DNA of 64,000 nucleotides from Flavobacterium pallidum (GCF_003097535.1 NZ_CP029187.1:806001-870000), one strand, 5' to 3'; counted from the stretch's first letter, positions 40,672-49,858 are shown. Translations and numbers: made by a program. Notes: generated by a model not told the origin, from the letters alone.

Positions 40672-42546
40672 ATGAAAGGCAAGTCTTTAGAGGAAGTAAA
40701 CCAATCGATTTCAACACAAAATAAAACTTCTTTGTTCCGGAAAATCCTCGCATTTTTCGGGCCTGCATATTTAATCAGTGTAGGCTACATGGATCCGGGA
40801 AACTGGGCTACTGACATTGCAGGGGGAAGCCAGTTCGGGTATGCCTTGCTTTGGGTTTTGCTGATGAGCAACATCATGGCGCTGCTTTTGCAAAGCCTGA
40901 GTGCGCGATTGGGAATTGTAACCCAGCTGGATTTAGCGCAGGCCTCACGGGAGACCTACTCCCCTTTTGTAAACTACATCCTTTACTTTTTAGCGGAAAT
41001 CGCGATTGCCGCCTGCGACCTTGCCGAGGTTTTGGGAATGGCCATCGGTATTAATTTACTTTTTGATATTGATTTGATCCCTGCGGTCATGATTACGGTT
41101 TTAGACACATTCCTGTTATTGTTCCTGATTAATAAGGGCATGCGCAAAATGGAGGCTTTTATCATCGCACTGGTGGCGATCATCGGGGTATCATTTATTT
41201 TTGAAATGATTTTCGCGCAGCCGGAATTGCCGAAGGTTTTTGCCGGACTGATTCCCTCGATTCCAAATGAAACTGCATTGTATATCGCCATTGGGATTAT
41301 CGGGGCCACAGTGATGCCGCACAATTTATACCTGCACTCCTCTTTGGTGCAAACCAGGAAATTCGACAGGAGCAGGACCGGGATAAAACAGGCTTTGAAA
41401 TATAATTTCATCGATTCTGCCATAGCGCTGAACCTGGCCTTTTTTGTAAATGCCGCCATTTTAATTCTGGCTGCAGCCACCTTTTATAAAAACGGGATGT
41501 TTGAAGTGGCAGAAATACAGGATGCACACAAATTCCTGCAGCCTTACCTTGGTACCGAATGGGCTCCAATCTTATTCGCCGTCGCCTTGATTGCCGCAGG
41601 ACAAAGCTCTACCGTTACCGGCACTTTAGCGGGGCAGATCATTATGGAAGGCTACCTGAATCTCCGGATTCAGCCTTGGGTAAGGCGAATACTGACACGC
41701 CTTATCGCGATTGTTCCCGCGGTGATCGTGATTTCTATATTTGGTGAAAGCGTCACCGGGAAATTGCTGATCTTCAGTCAGGTCATTTTAAGTTTACAAC
41801 TTGGTTTTGCGATTATCCCGCTGATTCATTTCGTCAGCGACAAGAAAAAAATGAAGGGTTTTGCAATCGGGATACCTACCCGGATTGCGGCCTGGATCAT
41901 TGCCACAATCATCGTTTCGCTGAATGCCAAATTGGTTTTTGACGAATTGAAAGGCTGGCTGGAATCTTCTGAAAACCCAGCCATACTTTGGCTGACTGTC
42001 GTTCCGTTGGCCATCGGATTCCTGCTTTTGCTGTTGTATATTGTGTTCAACCCGTTTTTCAGAAAGCCTGTGAGTCGGATTGAAAACCATTCGCCGCACA
42101 ACCTGGCATTGAAATTTTCAAGATTGCCGGCTTACGATAAGAAAAAAATTGCCGTTTCAGTTGATTTTTCCTCAGCTGATGAAGCGGCCATCAATAACGC
42201 TTTTGAAATGGGCGGCATTGAGGCACATTACACGCTCATCCATATCGTGGAAACCGTCGGGGCAATGTATTATGGCGGCAGCATTGAAGACCACGAAACC
42301 AGTATTGACGAAAAATTGCTGACGGAATACGAAGAAATGCTGACCCTGAAAGGATACAAGGTACAAACCAAACTCGGCTTCGGCAAACCCAATAAGGTGA
42401 TACCGGAAATCGTGAATTCCGGCTCATTCGACGTATTGGTCATGGGTGCGCACGGGCACACGGGATTCAAGGATCTGCTCTTCGGGACGACCGTGAATAA
42501 AGTGCGCCATAAAATCAGCATCCCACTTTTTATCGTAAAGAAATAA
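40672..42546 (+). CDS. mntH: Nramp divalent-metal transporter fused to a universal stress domain
   Basis: A 624-residue protein. Residues about 25-450 form an Nramp (MntH-like) transporter, with the metal-site DPGN in YMDPGNWATD, the MPHNLYLHSS motif near residue 220, and about 11-12 helices. The last 145 residues are a UspA domain (KKIAVSVDFSS opening, VMGAHGHTGFKDLLFGTTVNKV motif with the ATP-type GxxG). Import of Mn2+ and/or Fe2+ with H+ is the expected job. The Usp domain may sense nucleotide or stress; this is inference. Confidence 0.94.
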   Translation: MKGKSLEEVNQSISTQNKTSLFRKILAFFGPAYLISVGYMDPGNWATDIAGGSQFGYALLWVLLMSNIMALLLQSLSARLGIVTQLDLAQASRETYSPFVNYILYFLAEIAIAACDLAEVLGMAIGINLLFDIDLIPAVMITVLDTFLLLFLINKGMRKMEAFIIALVAIIGVSFIFEMIFAQPELPKVFAGLIPSIPNETALYIAIGIIGATVMPHNLYLHSSLVQTRKFDRSRTGIKQALKYNFIDSAIALNLAFFVNAAILILAAATFYKNGMFEVAEIQDAHKFLQPYLGTEWAPILFAVALIAAGQSSTVTGTLAGQIIMEGYLNLRIQPWVRRILTRLIAIVPAVIVISIFGESVTGKLLIFSQVILSLQLGFAIIPLIHFVSDKKKMKGFAIGIPTRIAAWIIATIIVSLNAKLVFDELKGWLESSENPAILWLTVVPLAIGFLLLLLYIVFNPFFRKPVSRIENHSPHNLALKFSRLPAYDKKKIAVSVDFSSADEAAINNAFEMGGIEAHYTLIHIVETVGAMYYGGSIEDHETSIDEKLLTEYEEMLTLKGYKVQTKLGFGKPNKVIPEIVNSGSFDVLVMGAHGHTGFKDLLFGTTVNKVRHKISIPLFIVKK

Positions 42547-42553
42547 GCTTCAT

Positions 42554-42561
42554 TATTTTTG
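42554..42561 (+). promoter_or_regulatory. -7 box of mntR
   Basis: TATTTTTG matches TAnnTTTG, 16 bases before the mntR ATG, so mntR can be transcribed on its own as well as by read-through from mntH. Confidence 0.45.
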
Positions 42562-42577
42562 CCAAAAACAAACGAAA

Positions 42578-43231
42578 ATGACCTTTTCAGAAGAGAACTA
42601 CCTGAAGACGATTTACCACCTCACCAATCTGACCGACGGCGAAGTGAGCACCAATGCCATTGCTGACAGGATGGAAACCAAAGCGTCTTCCGTAACCGAT
42701 ATGCTCAAAAAACTGGCCGAAAAGGATTTGGTCAACTATAAGAAATACCAAGGCGTTTCATTGACGGATAACGGCCGGCTGGCTGCGAAAATGATTGTGC
42801 GGAAACACCGGCTCTGGGAAGTGTTCCTCGTTGAAAAACTCGATTTCGCGTGGGATGAAGTGCATGATATCGCGGAACAGCTGGAGCACATCAAATCCGA
42901 AAAACTCATCAACAAACTCGATGATTTCCTTGGAAATCCGACTGAAGATCCGCACGGCGACCCGATTCCAGATGCCCATGGGCGCATCATCAAAATCGAA
43001 AAGCAACTGTTGTCGGAGTTGGCAGAAAACCAATCAGGGATTTGCGTAGGCGTAAAAGACACCTCATCTGAGTTTCTGCAATATCTTGACAAACAAGCCA
43101 TCGCCTTGGGTTCTAAAATTACGGTTTTGTCTAAAGAAAGTTTTGACCAGTCGCTCAGGATTGTCGTTGAAGGAAGGGAGCATGCGATTTCGAGCAAGAT
43201 TGCGGCGAACCTTTTTGTGAAGCAGATTTAG
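42578..43231 (+). CDS. mntR: Metal-dependent transcriptional regulator, MntR/DtxR family
   Basis: A 217-residue DtxR-family regulator. The N-terminal winged helix-turn-helix (SEENYLKTIYHL, VSTNAIADRMETKASSVTDMLKKLA) is followed by a dimerisation domain with metal-ligand-type residues (VRKHRLWEVFL, DEVHDIAEQLEH) and a C-terminal SH3/FeoA-like domain. It follows mntH by 31 bases. It probably represses the divergent mntH and outer-membrane genes when Mn2+ or Fe2+ is plentiful. Confidence 0.93.
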   Translation: MTFSEENYLKTIYHLTNLTDGEVSTNAIADRMETKASSVTDMLKKLAEKDLVNYKKYQGVSLTDNGRLAAKMIVRKHRLWEVFLVEKLDFAWDEVHDIAEQLEHIKSEKLINKLDDFLGNPTEDPHGDPIPDAHGRIIKIEKQLLSELAENQSGICVGVKDTSSEFLQYLDKQAIALGSKITVLSKESFDQSLRIVVEGREHAISSKIAANLFVKQI

Positions 43232-43356
43232 CAGCCACAACTGTCACTGCCGCAGTTTTTTGCAGATTTTTTCTTTTTGAAAAAGAATTTCCTGACTAAA
43301 AATGCCAACGCCAAGGCTAATGTTGAAAAGGCTAATATTTCCTGGATGTAGCTCAT
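43228..43356 (-). CDS. FeoB-associated Cys-rich small membrane protein
   Basis: A 42-residue protein too short for usual ORF calling. Residues 7-21 form one membrane segment (ILAFSTLALALAFLV), then a Lys-rich stretch, then a C-terminal CGSDSCGC with three Cys residues. This is the pattern of the Cys-rich membrane proteins found beside FeoB in many bacteria. It is the last gene of the feo strand unit and its stop overlaps the mntR stop by four bases. The Cys cluster could bind iron; this is not shown. Confidence 0.7.
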   Translation of the reverse strand: MSYIQEILAFSTLALALAFLVRKFFFKKKKSAKNCGSDSCGC

Positions 43357-43382
43357 TTAAAAATAAATTCCTGTTCCTAAAG

Positions 43383-43544
43383 TTACGAAATTATATCGGC
43401 GCCACGCGATTCTTCTTTCTGGTAGCGGCTTTCAATTTCAAATGCATTTATTGGTTCTTTATTGATTTCGCTTTTTTTTGTTCTGGGCTGCTCCGGTATA
43501 AAAAAGAACAGCATTATCAATGAAGCGGGCAGGATTTTCTTCAT
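43383..43544 (-). CDS. Small hypothetical protein downstream of feoB
   Basis: A 53-residue frame (MKKILPASLIMLFFF opening) with a short hydrophobic N-terminus and a charged C-terminal half ending in DIIS. It starts 11 bases after the feoB stop on the same strand and precedes the Cys-rich gene by 26 bases. A longer in-frame start exists but lies inside feoB. No family is recognised. Confidence 0.5.
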   Translation of the reverse strand: MKKILPASLIMLFFFIPEQPRTKKSEINKEPINAFEIESRYQKEESRGADIIS

Positions 43545-43555
43545 GCGCTGCCAAA

Positions 43556-45664
43556 CTATTTCAGGGATTGAAAAGCGACCAACGCGACGACATAGGCAAG
43601 TGCGCTCATAAAAACCAACTGTGCCATCGGCCATTTCCAGGTATTGGTTTCCTTTTTCGTAATGGCGAGCGTACTGGCGCATTGCATCGCAAACGCATAA
43701 AACAGCAGTAATGACATTCCGGAAGCGAAATTGAAGATTTTGTTACCGGTTTCCTGATTGACTTCTGCCTGCATTTTATCTTTGATCGTCGTTTCATTGT
43801 CGCTGTCGCCGACGCTGTAAATCGTTGCCAAAGTACCCACGAAAACCTCCCTTGCCGCAAAAGAACTCAAAATCGCAATCCCGATTTTCCAGTCATAGCC
43901 CAGCGGCCTGATGACCGGTTCGATGGTTTTCCCCATAATTCCAATATAGGAATTTTCGAGCTTATACGAAGCAATCCTTTCATCAATGTAGACTTTATCA
44001 AAGTCTCCCTGCTCTTGTTTTATCTCGTCAAGCACGATATTTTCGGCATTTTTGAAATTTTTCCCGGGGCCAAAAGATGCCAGGAACCAAAGTACTATAG
44101 AAATCGCCAGGATGATTTTCCCGGCACCCAGTACAAAAGCCTTCGTTTTTTCAATAACATTCAAACCGACGTTTTTAAACAACGGCAATTTGTAGTTGGG
44201 CATTTCAACGACGAAGAACGTTTTTCCTTTTATTTTCAACACCCTATTTAAAATATAAGCCGATAAGACTGCGGTGGCAAATCCTAAAAGATAAAGCCCC
44301 ATCAACGTCAATCCCTGTGTGTTGAAAATGCCTAAAACCCTAGTTTTCGGGATAATCAGTGAAATGATGATGGAATATACAGGCAATCTTGCGGAACAGG
44401 TAGTAAATGGCGTGACCAAAATGGTGATCAGCCGTTCCTTCCAGTTTTCAATATTCCTGGTCGCCATAATCGCCGGAATCGCACAGGCGGTCCCTGAAAT
44501 CAATGGCACGACGCTTTTGCCGCTAAGCCCGAACCTGCGCATGATTTTATCCATCAGGAATACCACGCGGCTCATGTATCCGGTTTCTTCCAGTATCGAA
44601 ATGAACAGGAAAAGGAACGCGATTTGCGGGATAAAGATGACGATGCCGCCAATTCCGGGAATGATTCCCTGCGAAATCAAATCGGTGAAAATGCCTTTCG
44701 GAAGTGTTTCTGCCGCAAAAGCACTCAGCCATGTAAAACCGTTGTCAATCCAATCCATCGGATAGCTTGACCAGTCAAAAATTGATTGGAAAATGAGCAG
44801 CAGTATGAACGAGAAAATCACGTAACCCCAGACTTTATGAGTCAGCACACGATCTAAACGGCTTCGGAAATCGCGTGCATTGGCAGTGTCGATCGTACGG
44901 CCTTCTTTGAGGACATCATTGATGAATTGGTATCTTTTTATCGTTTCCTTTTGCTGCAACCGTTTCAATTCTGAATTCGGTTTGGCAAAATTGTGCGTAT
45001 CAATGGTATTCTTATTCAGGTTTGAGAAATTCACATCCTGCGTAATCACCAGCCAGAGTTTGTACAATGACTGTTTTGGGAATGCTTTCCGTAGGCCGTT
45101 GAAATACTCGGTATCGATATTGGAAGCATTCAGGCAAGGCTCCGTGGAAATGGAATTGTAATCTACGATGAGCTTCTTCAATTCCTCGATTCCGGTTTTT
45201 TTCCTTGAACTGACCAGTGCAATTTTCGTTTTCAGGTGGCTTTCCAAATAAGGAATGTCCAATGTAATGCCTTTCAGATCCATCCGATCGGCCATGTTGA
45301 TGACCAAAATCGTCGGAAGTTCAAGATCTTTGATCTGGGTGAAAAGCAGCAGATTCCGTTTCAGGTTTTCTACATCGGTAACTAAAACGACCACATCCGG
45401 ATAATCCTTATCGTTCTTATTGAGCAGCAATTCGATGACCACATTTTCATCGATAGAACTCGCATTGAGGCTGTACGTTCCCGGCAGGTCCAGGATGATT
45501 CCTTTGAATCCCAACGGAAGGCTGCAAAACCCCTGCTTCCTTTCCACGGTGATTCCGGGATAATTCCCGACCTGTTGGTTTAAACCTGTAAGTTGGTTGA
45601 ACACCGAAGTCTTTCCGGTATTCGGGTTTCCGATGAGCGCAACTTTGATATTGTGGTCGGCCAT
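43556..45664 (-). CDS. feoB: Ferrous iron transport protein B
   Basis: A 702-residue FeoB, the inner-membrane Fe2+ permease. The N-terminal GTPase has G1 GNPNTGKTS (near residue 12), G3 DLPGTYS (near 59) and G4 NMADRMD (near 124). A helical spacer domain and about eight membrane helices (Gate motifs) follow. Its ATG shares one base with the feoA stop (TGATG), so translation is coupled. Two small genes follow on the same strand. Confidence 0.96.
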   Translation of the reverse strand: MADHNIKVALIGNPNTGKTSVFNQLTGLNQQVGNYPGITVERKQGFCSLPLGFKGIILDLPGTYSLNASSIDENVVIELLLNKNDKDYPDVVVLVTDVENLKRNLLLFTQIKDLELPTILVINMADRMDLKGITLDIPYLESHLKTKIALVSSRKKTGIEELKKLIVDYNSISTEPCLNASNIDTEYFNGLRKAFPKQSLYKLWLVITQDVNFSNLNKNTIDTHNFAKPNSELKRLQQKETIKRYQFINDVLKEGRTIDTANARDFRSRLDRVLTHKVWGYVIFSFILLLIFQSIFDWSSYPMDWIDNGFTWLSAFAAETLPKGIFTDLISQGIIPGIGGIVIFIPQIAFLFLFISILEETGYMSRVVFLMDKIMRRFGLSGKSVVPLISGTACAIPAIMATRNIENWKERLITILVTPFTTCSARLPVYSIIISLIIPKTRVLGIFNTQGLTLMGLYLLGFATAVLSAYILNRVLKIKGKTFFVVEMPNYKLPLFKNVGLNVIEKTKAFVLGAGKIILAISIVLWFLASFGPGKNFKNAENIVLDEIKQEQGDFDKVYIDERIASYKLENSYIGIMGKTIEPVIRPLGYDWKIGIAILSSFAAREVFVGTLATIYSVGDSDNETTIKDKMQAEVNQETGNKIFNFASGMSLLLFYAFAMQCASTLAITKKETNTWKWPMAQLVFMSALAYVVALVAFQSLK

Positions 45665-45903
45665 CAGGAAGGATTTTTGAGGATTTCAATCTCAATCACA
45701 GAAGCCGTTTCGAGCCTGATGGCCAGGTGGCTGTCATTAATGTTGAGGAATAATGGATCCCCGAATGGGGCAATCTGCAGCAGTTCGACGGTATTTCCCG
45801 GTAAACAGCCCATTTCAATCAACTTCAACGGCACCGCGTTGATGTCAAAATCAGTGATGATGGCTTTTTCGCCTATTTCAAGTTGGGCAATGGTGGTCTG
45901 CAA
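45664..45903 (-). CDS. feoA: Ferrous iron transport protein A
   Basis: A 79-residue SH3-like protein that works with FeoB. The family pattern LIEMGCLPGNTVEL and NDSHLAIRL is clear. The start codon is TTG at 45903: an in-frame stop lies two codons upstream, and no ATG occurs before residue 30. A weak start could tune the ratio of FeoA to FeoB. Confidence 0.92.
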   Translation of the reverse strand: MQTTIAQLEIGEKAIITDFDINAVPLKLIEMGCLPGNTVELLQIAPFGDPLFLNINDSHLAIRLETASVIEIEILKNPS

Positions 45904-45905
45904 AT

Positions 45906-45924
45906 CTTATTTAGATTGAATAAG
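45906..45924 (-). promoter_or_regulatory. Inverted repeat in the feoA leader, possible iron-regulator site
   Basis: CTTATT (45906-45911) and AATAAG (45919-45924) are 6-base inverted arms around TTAGATTG-like sequence. It lies between the feoA -7 box and the start codon, a position where a bound repressor would block transcription. TTATTTAGA within it is shared with the AraC/hemA region. Confidence 0.4.
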
Positions 45925-45925
45925 G

Positions 45926-45933
45926 CAAAAGTA
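45926..45933 (-). promoter_or_regulatory. -7 box of feoA
   Basis: On the minus strand this reads TACTTTTG, an exact match to TAnnTTTG, 22 bases before the TTG start codon. Confidence 0.55.
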
Positions 45934-45985
45934 TTAAAAATTAATGAGATCAGGAGTGATTACATTCCCAATTTTCAAAAGTTAA

Positions 45986-46043
45986 AATTCCGGATTCCAA
46001 TGCCTTTGAAGCCGGAATTCGGAATTTGAAATTTGAAATTTTT
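45986..46043. repeat. Short inverted repeat and GAAATTT direct repeats
   Basis: AATTCCGG at 45986-45993 and CCGGAATT at 46012-46019 are 8-base inverted arms, followed by GAAATTT repeated twice. It lies between the Sco gene end and the feoA promoter and could form a hairpin. Confidence 0.5.
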
Positions 46044-46049
46044 CCGATA

Positions 46050-46718
46050 TTATTCTTCCGCAGATAATATCGCAATATCACTAATCAAGCGTTGGATTTC
46101 CTCTTGTTTTGTGCCGTCATAAAACCCGCGGATGCGCCTTTGTGTATCGACCAGGACGAAATTTTCAGTATGCACCATATCATACAGTTCCGAAGCATTG
46201 GCGGTTTTTACAGCCAGGTATGATTTGCGCGCGATGTAATAAATATCCTTTTTGTTTCCGGTAACGAGGTTCCATTTGCTGTCGATGACGCCTTTATCCA
46301 AAGCATATTTCTTCAGCACCGGTACGCTGTCCTGGTCCGGTAAAACCGAGTGCGACAACAGCATGACCTTTGGATTGTTCCTGATTGCCTTTTGCACCTC
46401 GACCATATTATCGGTCATGATCGGGCAGATGGTCTGGCAGGTCGTGAAGAAAAAATCGGCTACGTAAATCTTTCCTTCATAATCTTTTTGCGTAATGGTT
46501 TTCCCGTTTTGGTTTACAAATGAAAAATCAGCAATCGTATGGTTCTTACTGACGTATTGAATTGCCGTATCCACCATTTCGGGGTTCACATCGGAAGGAT
46601 TAAAAACAGGCAATTGTTTTTTCGGGCTCAGCAATTTATAAGAAACCGAAAGGAAAACCACCGTCAATATGCCCATGGAGATGATAAAAATCCGGTATTT
46701 TTTTAGGAAGGCAAGCAT
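46050..46718 (-). CDS. SCO1/SenC family copper chaperone
   Basis: A 222-residue thioredoxin-fold protein with an N-terminal membrane anchor (about residues 10-30). The copper-binding Cys pair is in TTCQTICPIM and the third ligand His is in MVHTENFVL, all three intact. It would deliver copper to the CuA site of cytochrome c oxidase from the periplasmic side. I start it at the ATG at 46718, because upstream starts at 46724 and 46727 lie almost on the -7 box. Confidence 0.9.
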   Translation of the reverse strand: MLAFLKKYRIFIISMGILTVVFLSVSYKLLSPKKQLPVFNPSDVNPEMVDTAIQYVSKNHTIADFSFVNQNGKTITQKDYEGKIYVADFFFTTCQTICPIMTDNMVEVQKAIRNNPKVMLLSHSVLPDQDSVPVLKKYALDKGVIDSKWNLVTGNKKDIYYIARKSYLAVKTANASELYDMVHTENFVLVDTQRRIRGFYDGTKQEEIQRLISDIAILSAEE

Positions 46719-46734
46719 CAGCATCATTTTGGCG

Positions 46735-46742
46735 CAAAAATA
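46735..46742 (-). promoter_or_regulatory. -7 box of the Sco gene
   Basis: On the minus strand this reads TATTTTTG, an exact TAnnTTTG match, 16 bases before the chosen start. Confidence 0.5.
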
Positions 46743-46807
46743 CGAAAGACTGCATGATCTGCCCACGCATTAACTTTTAAATTAACGCGGTTTCAAAGTT
46801 TAATCGG

Positions 46808-46815
46808 TATTTTTG
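46808..46815 (+). promoter_or_regulatory. -7 box of the M13 peptidase gene
   Basis: TATTTTTG matches TAnnTTTG, 20 bases before the ATG at 46836. Confidence 0.5.
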
Positions 46816-46835
46816 TTCGACAAACATCTCTTCCA

Positions 46836-48881
46836 ATGAAAATAAATATTAAAAAAGGGCTTGTATTGCCGCTGATTTTATTCGGGATTGCAGAAGCCAA
46901 TGCGCAGAACGAGCCTGGAATCAATACGGCCAATATGGATAAAACCGTAAAACCTAACGATAATTTTTTCCGTTTCGTAAACGGTGCCTGGCTCGACAAG
47001 ACTGAAATCCCTGCCGACAAGACACGTTGGGGAAATTTTGATGATTTAAGAAAAAAAGCCGACAAGGATATTTTAGACATTTTAAAAGAAGCTGCTGCAA
47101 ATCCTGTGTACAAATCCGATACCGATCAGGGAAAAGCCATCAGCCTTTACAATTCGGCGATGGACACCGTGTACCGGAACAAGCAGGGGATCGCCCCGCT
47201 CAAAACGTATCTTTCGAAAATCGATGCGGTCAATGACTCCAAAAGCCTGCAGAAATTACTGGCAGAAATGCAATATTACGGCGGCATCGGTTTTTTTGGG
47301 GTAAGGATCGATGCGGATGACAAGAACAGCAACCGCAATGTCGTATCACTTTCTCCCGGAAGCCTCGGGTTGCCTGACCGTGATTATTATGTTTCAGACG
47401 ATGCCGATTCAAAAGAGAAACGTGAAAAATACACCGCACATGTAGCCCGGATGTTACAATATCTCGGACAAAAGCCGGAACAGGCAAAAGCGGATGCCGA
47501 TAAAATCCTGTCCATCGAAATCGCGATGTCACAACCAAGGTTTGACCGCGTGCAGCGAAGGGATGGCAGGCTCTCATACAACCCGATGTCCGTCGCCGGG
47601 CTACAGCAATTAATGCCTTCCGTAAACTGGAAACAATATTTAACGGGCGTGGGACTGCCTGAAATCGATTCGCTGATTGTCACCCAGCCGAAATATTTTA
47701 CCGCTTTAAACCAAATCCTGAATGAGAAGAAAACGGATTCGTGGAAAGCGTACCTCAAATGGACTTTGCTAAGGAATGCTTCAGGAAGGCTCTCTACGGA
47801 TATCGAAAAAGCAAACTGGGATTTTTATGCAAAAGCTTTAACCGGAGCACTGAAACAGATTCCGCGCGAAGAACGGGCTTTGCAACCAGTTAATGCTGCG
47901 CTCGGGGAAGCCGTCGGCAAATTATATGTTGCCAAGAAATTCCCTGCTGAAGCGAAAGCCAAGGCCGAAAAGATGATCCGCAACATCATGCGCGCTTATG
48001 AAATCCGGATCAATAATTTAGCCTGGATGGGGACTGAAACCAAAAAGAAAGCCGTTGAAAAACTCCATAAACTTACAATCAAGATCGGGTACCCTGATCA
48101 ATGGAAAGATTACTCGGCGCTGGAAATCGTTCCTCCGGCTAAAGGCGGCTCCTTTTTTACGAATGGCCTGAATATTGCAAAATGGCAGTATGAAGAAGAC
48201 CTTAAAAAACTCCACAAGCCTGTCGATAAAACCGAATGGGGCATGTCACCGCAAACCGTCAATGCCTATTACAACTCCTCTTACAATGAGATCGTATTCC
48301 CGGCCGCAATCCTGCAGCCACCTTTTTACAATTATCAGGCTGACGAAGCTGTAAATTATGGCGGTATCGGCGGCGTTATCGGTCATGAGATCTCGCACGG
48401 TTTTGACGATTCAGGGGCGCGTTACAACGCTGACGGAAACCTTGTCGATTGGTGGACAGCCGATGATCTGAAACAATTCGGGGATCTGACCGGTGCTCTG
48501 GCCGCACAATACAGCGCTTTAGAGCCGCTTAAAGGGACCTTTGTGGATGGGAAATTTACATTGGGCGAAAACATCGGCGACCTTGGCGGTGTCAATGCTG
48601 CTTATGACGGGTTGAAATTGTACCTGAAAGAAAACGGCAATCCCGGATTGATCGACGGTTTCACGCCGGAACAGCGTTTCTTCATTTCATGGGCAACGAT
48701 CTGGCGCGGGAAAATCCGTGATGAAGCGATCAAAAACCAGGTAAAAACCGATCCCCATTCCCCGGCCATGTACCGTGCGTATGTGCCTTTACAGAACGTG
48801 GATGCCTTTTACGAAGCTTTCGGCATCAAACCTGGTGACGGCATGTTTGTCCCGTCTGAAAAAAGGGTCAGGATCTGGTAA
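46836..48881 (+). CDS. M13 family zinc metallopeptidase (neprilysin/PepO-like)
   Basis: A 681-residue secreted oligopeptidase with a signal peptide (to about residue 22). The zinc motif HEISH is in VIGHEISHGFDD near residue 517, and the third zinc ligand Glu is in ENIGDLGG near residue 578. NAYYNSSYNEIVFPAAIL, the substrate-binding NAFY-type motif, is also present. It should cut short peptides in the periplasm. Confidence 0.95.
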   Translation: MKINIKKGLVLPLILFGIAEANAQNEPGINTANMDKTVKPNDNFFRFVNGAWLDKTEIPADKTRWGNFDDLRKKADKDILDILKEAAANPVYKSDTDQGKAISLYNSAMDTVYRNKQGIAPLKTYLSKIDAVNDSKSLQKLLAEMQYYGGIGFFGVRIDADDKNSNRNVVSLSPGSLGLPDRDYYVSDDADSKEKREKYTAHVARMLQYLGQKPEQAKADADKILSIEIAMSQPRFDRVQRRDGRLSYNPMSVAGLQQLMPSVNWKQYLTGVGLPEIDSLIVTQPKYFTALNQILNEKKTDSWKAYLKWTLLRNASGRLSTDIEKANWDFYAKALTGALKQIPREERALQPVNAALGEAVGKLYVAKKFPAEAKAKAEKMIRNIMRAYEIRINNLAWMGTETKKKAVEKLHKLTIKIGYPDQWKDYSALEIVPPAKGGSFFTNGLNIAKWQYEEDLKKLHKPVDKTEWGMSPQTVNAYYNSSYNEIVFPAAILQPPFYNYQADEAVNYGGIGGVIGHEISHGFDDSGARYNADGNLVDWWTADDLKQFGDLTGALAAQYSALEPLKGTFVDGKFTLGENIGDLGGVNAAYDGLKLYLKENGNPGLIDGFTPEQRFFISWATIWRGKIRDEAIKNQVKTDPHSPAMYRAYVPLQNVDAFYEAFGIKPGDGMFVPSEKRVRIW

Positions 48882-48885
48882 AAAT

Positions 48886-48912
48886 AAAAAATCCCCTTGA
48901 TGGGGATTTTTT
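48886..48912. terminator. Bidirectional terminator between M13 peptidase and CDF genes
   Basis: ATCCCC at 48891-48896 and GGGGAT at 48902-48907 form a perfect stem with A5 before and T6 after. It overlaps the stop of the CDF gene by two bases. Confidence 0.8.
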
Positions 48913-49783
48913 ATGGGTTGGGTTCAATGTGGATCAGTACGTCGGCTACTTCAGGAATGTGATGCTGGATGGCATCTTTCAGGCGGTGGGCGATTTCATG
49001 TCCTTTAGTGACCGTAATTTCCCCGTCTACCGTGAGATGCAAGTCAACCAGATAAGTCATTCCTGTTTTCCTTACGAAGCATTTTTCAGTATCGATAACA
49101 CCTTCAACGGTTTTGGCAATACCGCGGATCTGCAGGATGACATCTTCGTATAAATGTTCGTCGAGGATTTCGCCCAAAGCCGGCCTGAAAATCATGTACG
49201 CGTTATAAATGATGAAGAAGGATGCCAGCAAAGCAGCCCAATCATCGGCTGTTTCATAACCCGGGCCGAAAATAATCGCAATCGAAATCCCTATAAATGC
49301 CATCGCCGAAGTGATCGCATCGCTGCGGTGGTGCCAGGCATCGGCCTTTAGGGAACTGCTGTTGACATCGTCGCTTTTTTTTGAAACGATGCGGTAAAAG
49401 ATTTCTTTGATAATGACAATGGCTCCGAGTACAATCAATGTAAATTTCTCAGGCGTTTTGTGCGGCGTGACGATGTTGTGGATGCTTTCGTAAGCAATGA
49501 TTGTGGCCGAAACCAAGAGGAATCCGACTACTGCAAACGTCACCAAAGCTTCAGCCCGGCCGTGCCCGTATGGATGGTTTTCATCGGCAGGCTTGCTCGA
49601 ATACCTTATGCCGAAAAGCACCAATACCGATGAAAAAACATCAGTTGCCGATTCAATCGCATCGGCAATCAGCGCATACGAATTCCCGAAATAACCCGCA
49701 ATGCCTTTGGCGAAAGCCAGTGCCATATTCCCGAAAATGCTCAGGTAAGCGGTGCGGACGGCTTTTTGTTTGTTGTCGTTCAT
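48911..49783 (-). CDS. Cation diffusion facilitator metal exporter
   Basis: A 290-residue CDF-family (FieF/ZitB-like) exporter with six hydrophobic helices. The metal-site motif SYALIADAIESATDVFSS in helix 2 has the Asp pair, and a matching DAWHHRSDAITS motif is in helix 5, the classic HxxxD arrangement. The C-terminal 75 residues are the cytoplasmic dimerisation domain. It would export Zn2+, Fe2+ or Mn2+ against H+. Confidence 0.93.
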   Translation of the reverse strand: MNDNKQKAVRTAYLSIFGNMALAFAKGIAGYFGNSYALIADAIESATDVFSSVLVLFGIRYSSKPADENHPYGHGRAEALVTFAVVGFLLVSATIIAYESIHNIVTPHKTPEKFTLIVLGAIVIIKEIFYRIVSKKSDDVNSSSLKADAWHHRSDAITSAMAFIGISIAIIFGPGYETADDWAALLASFFIIYNAYMIFRPALGEILDEHLYEDVILQIRGIAKTVEGVIDTEKCFVRKTGMTYLVDLHLTVDGEITVTKGHEIAHRLKDAIQHHIPEVADVLIHIEPNP

Positions 49784-49858
49784 AGCAAATCATCGGATGG
49801 TAAAGATAACACCAATTCCTTAAATCGAAAAAGGATTGCCGAAACAATCCTCTGAAAT

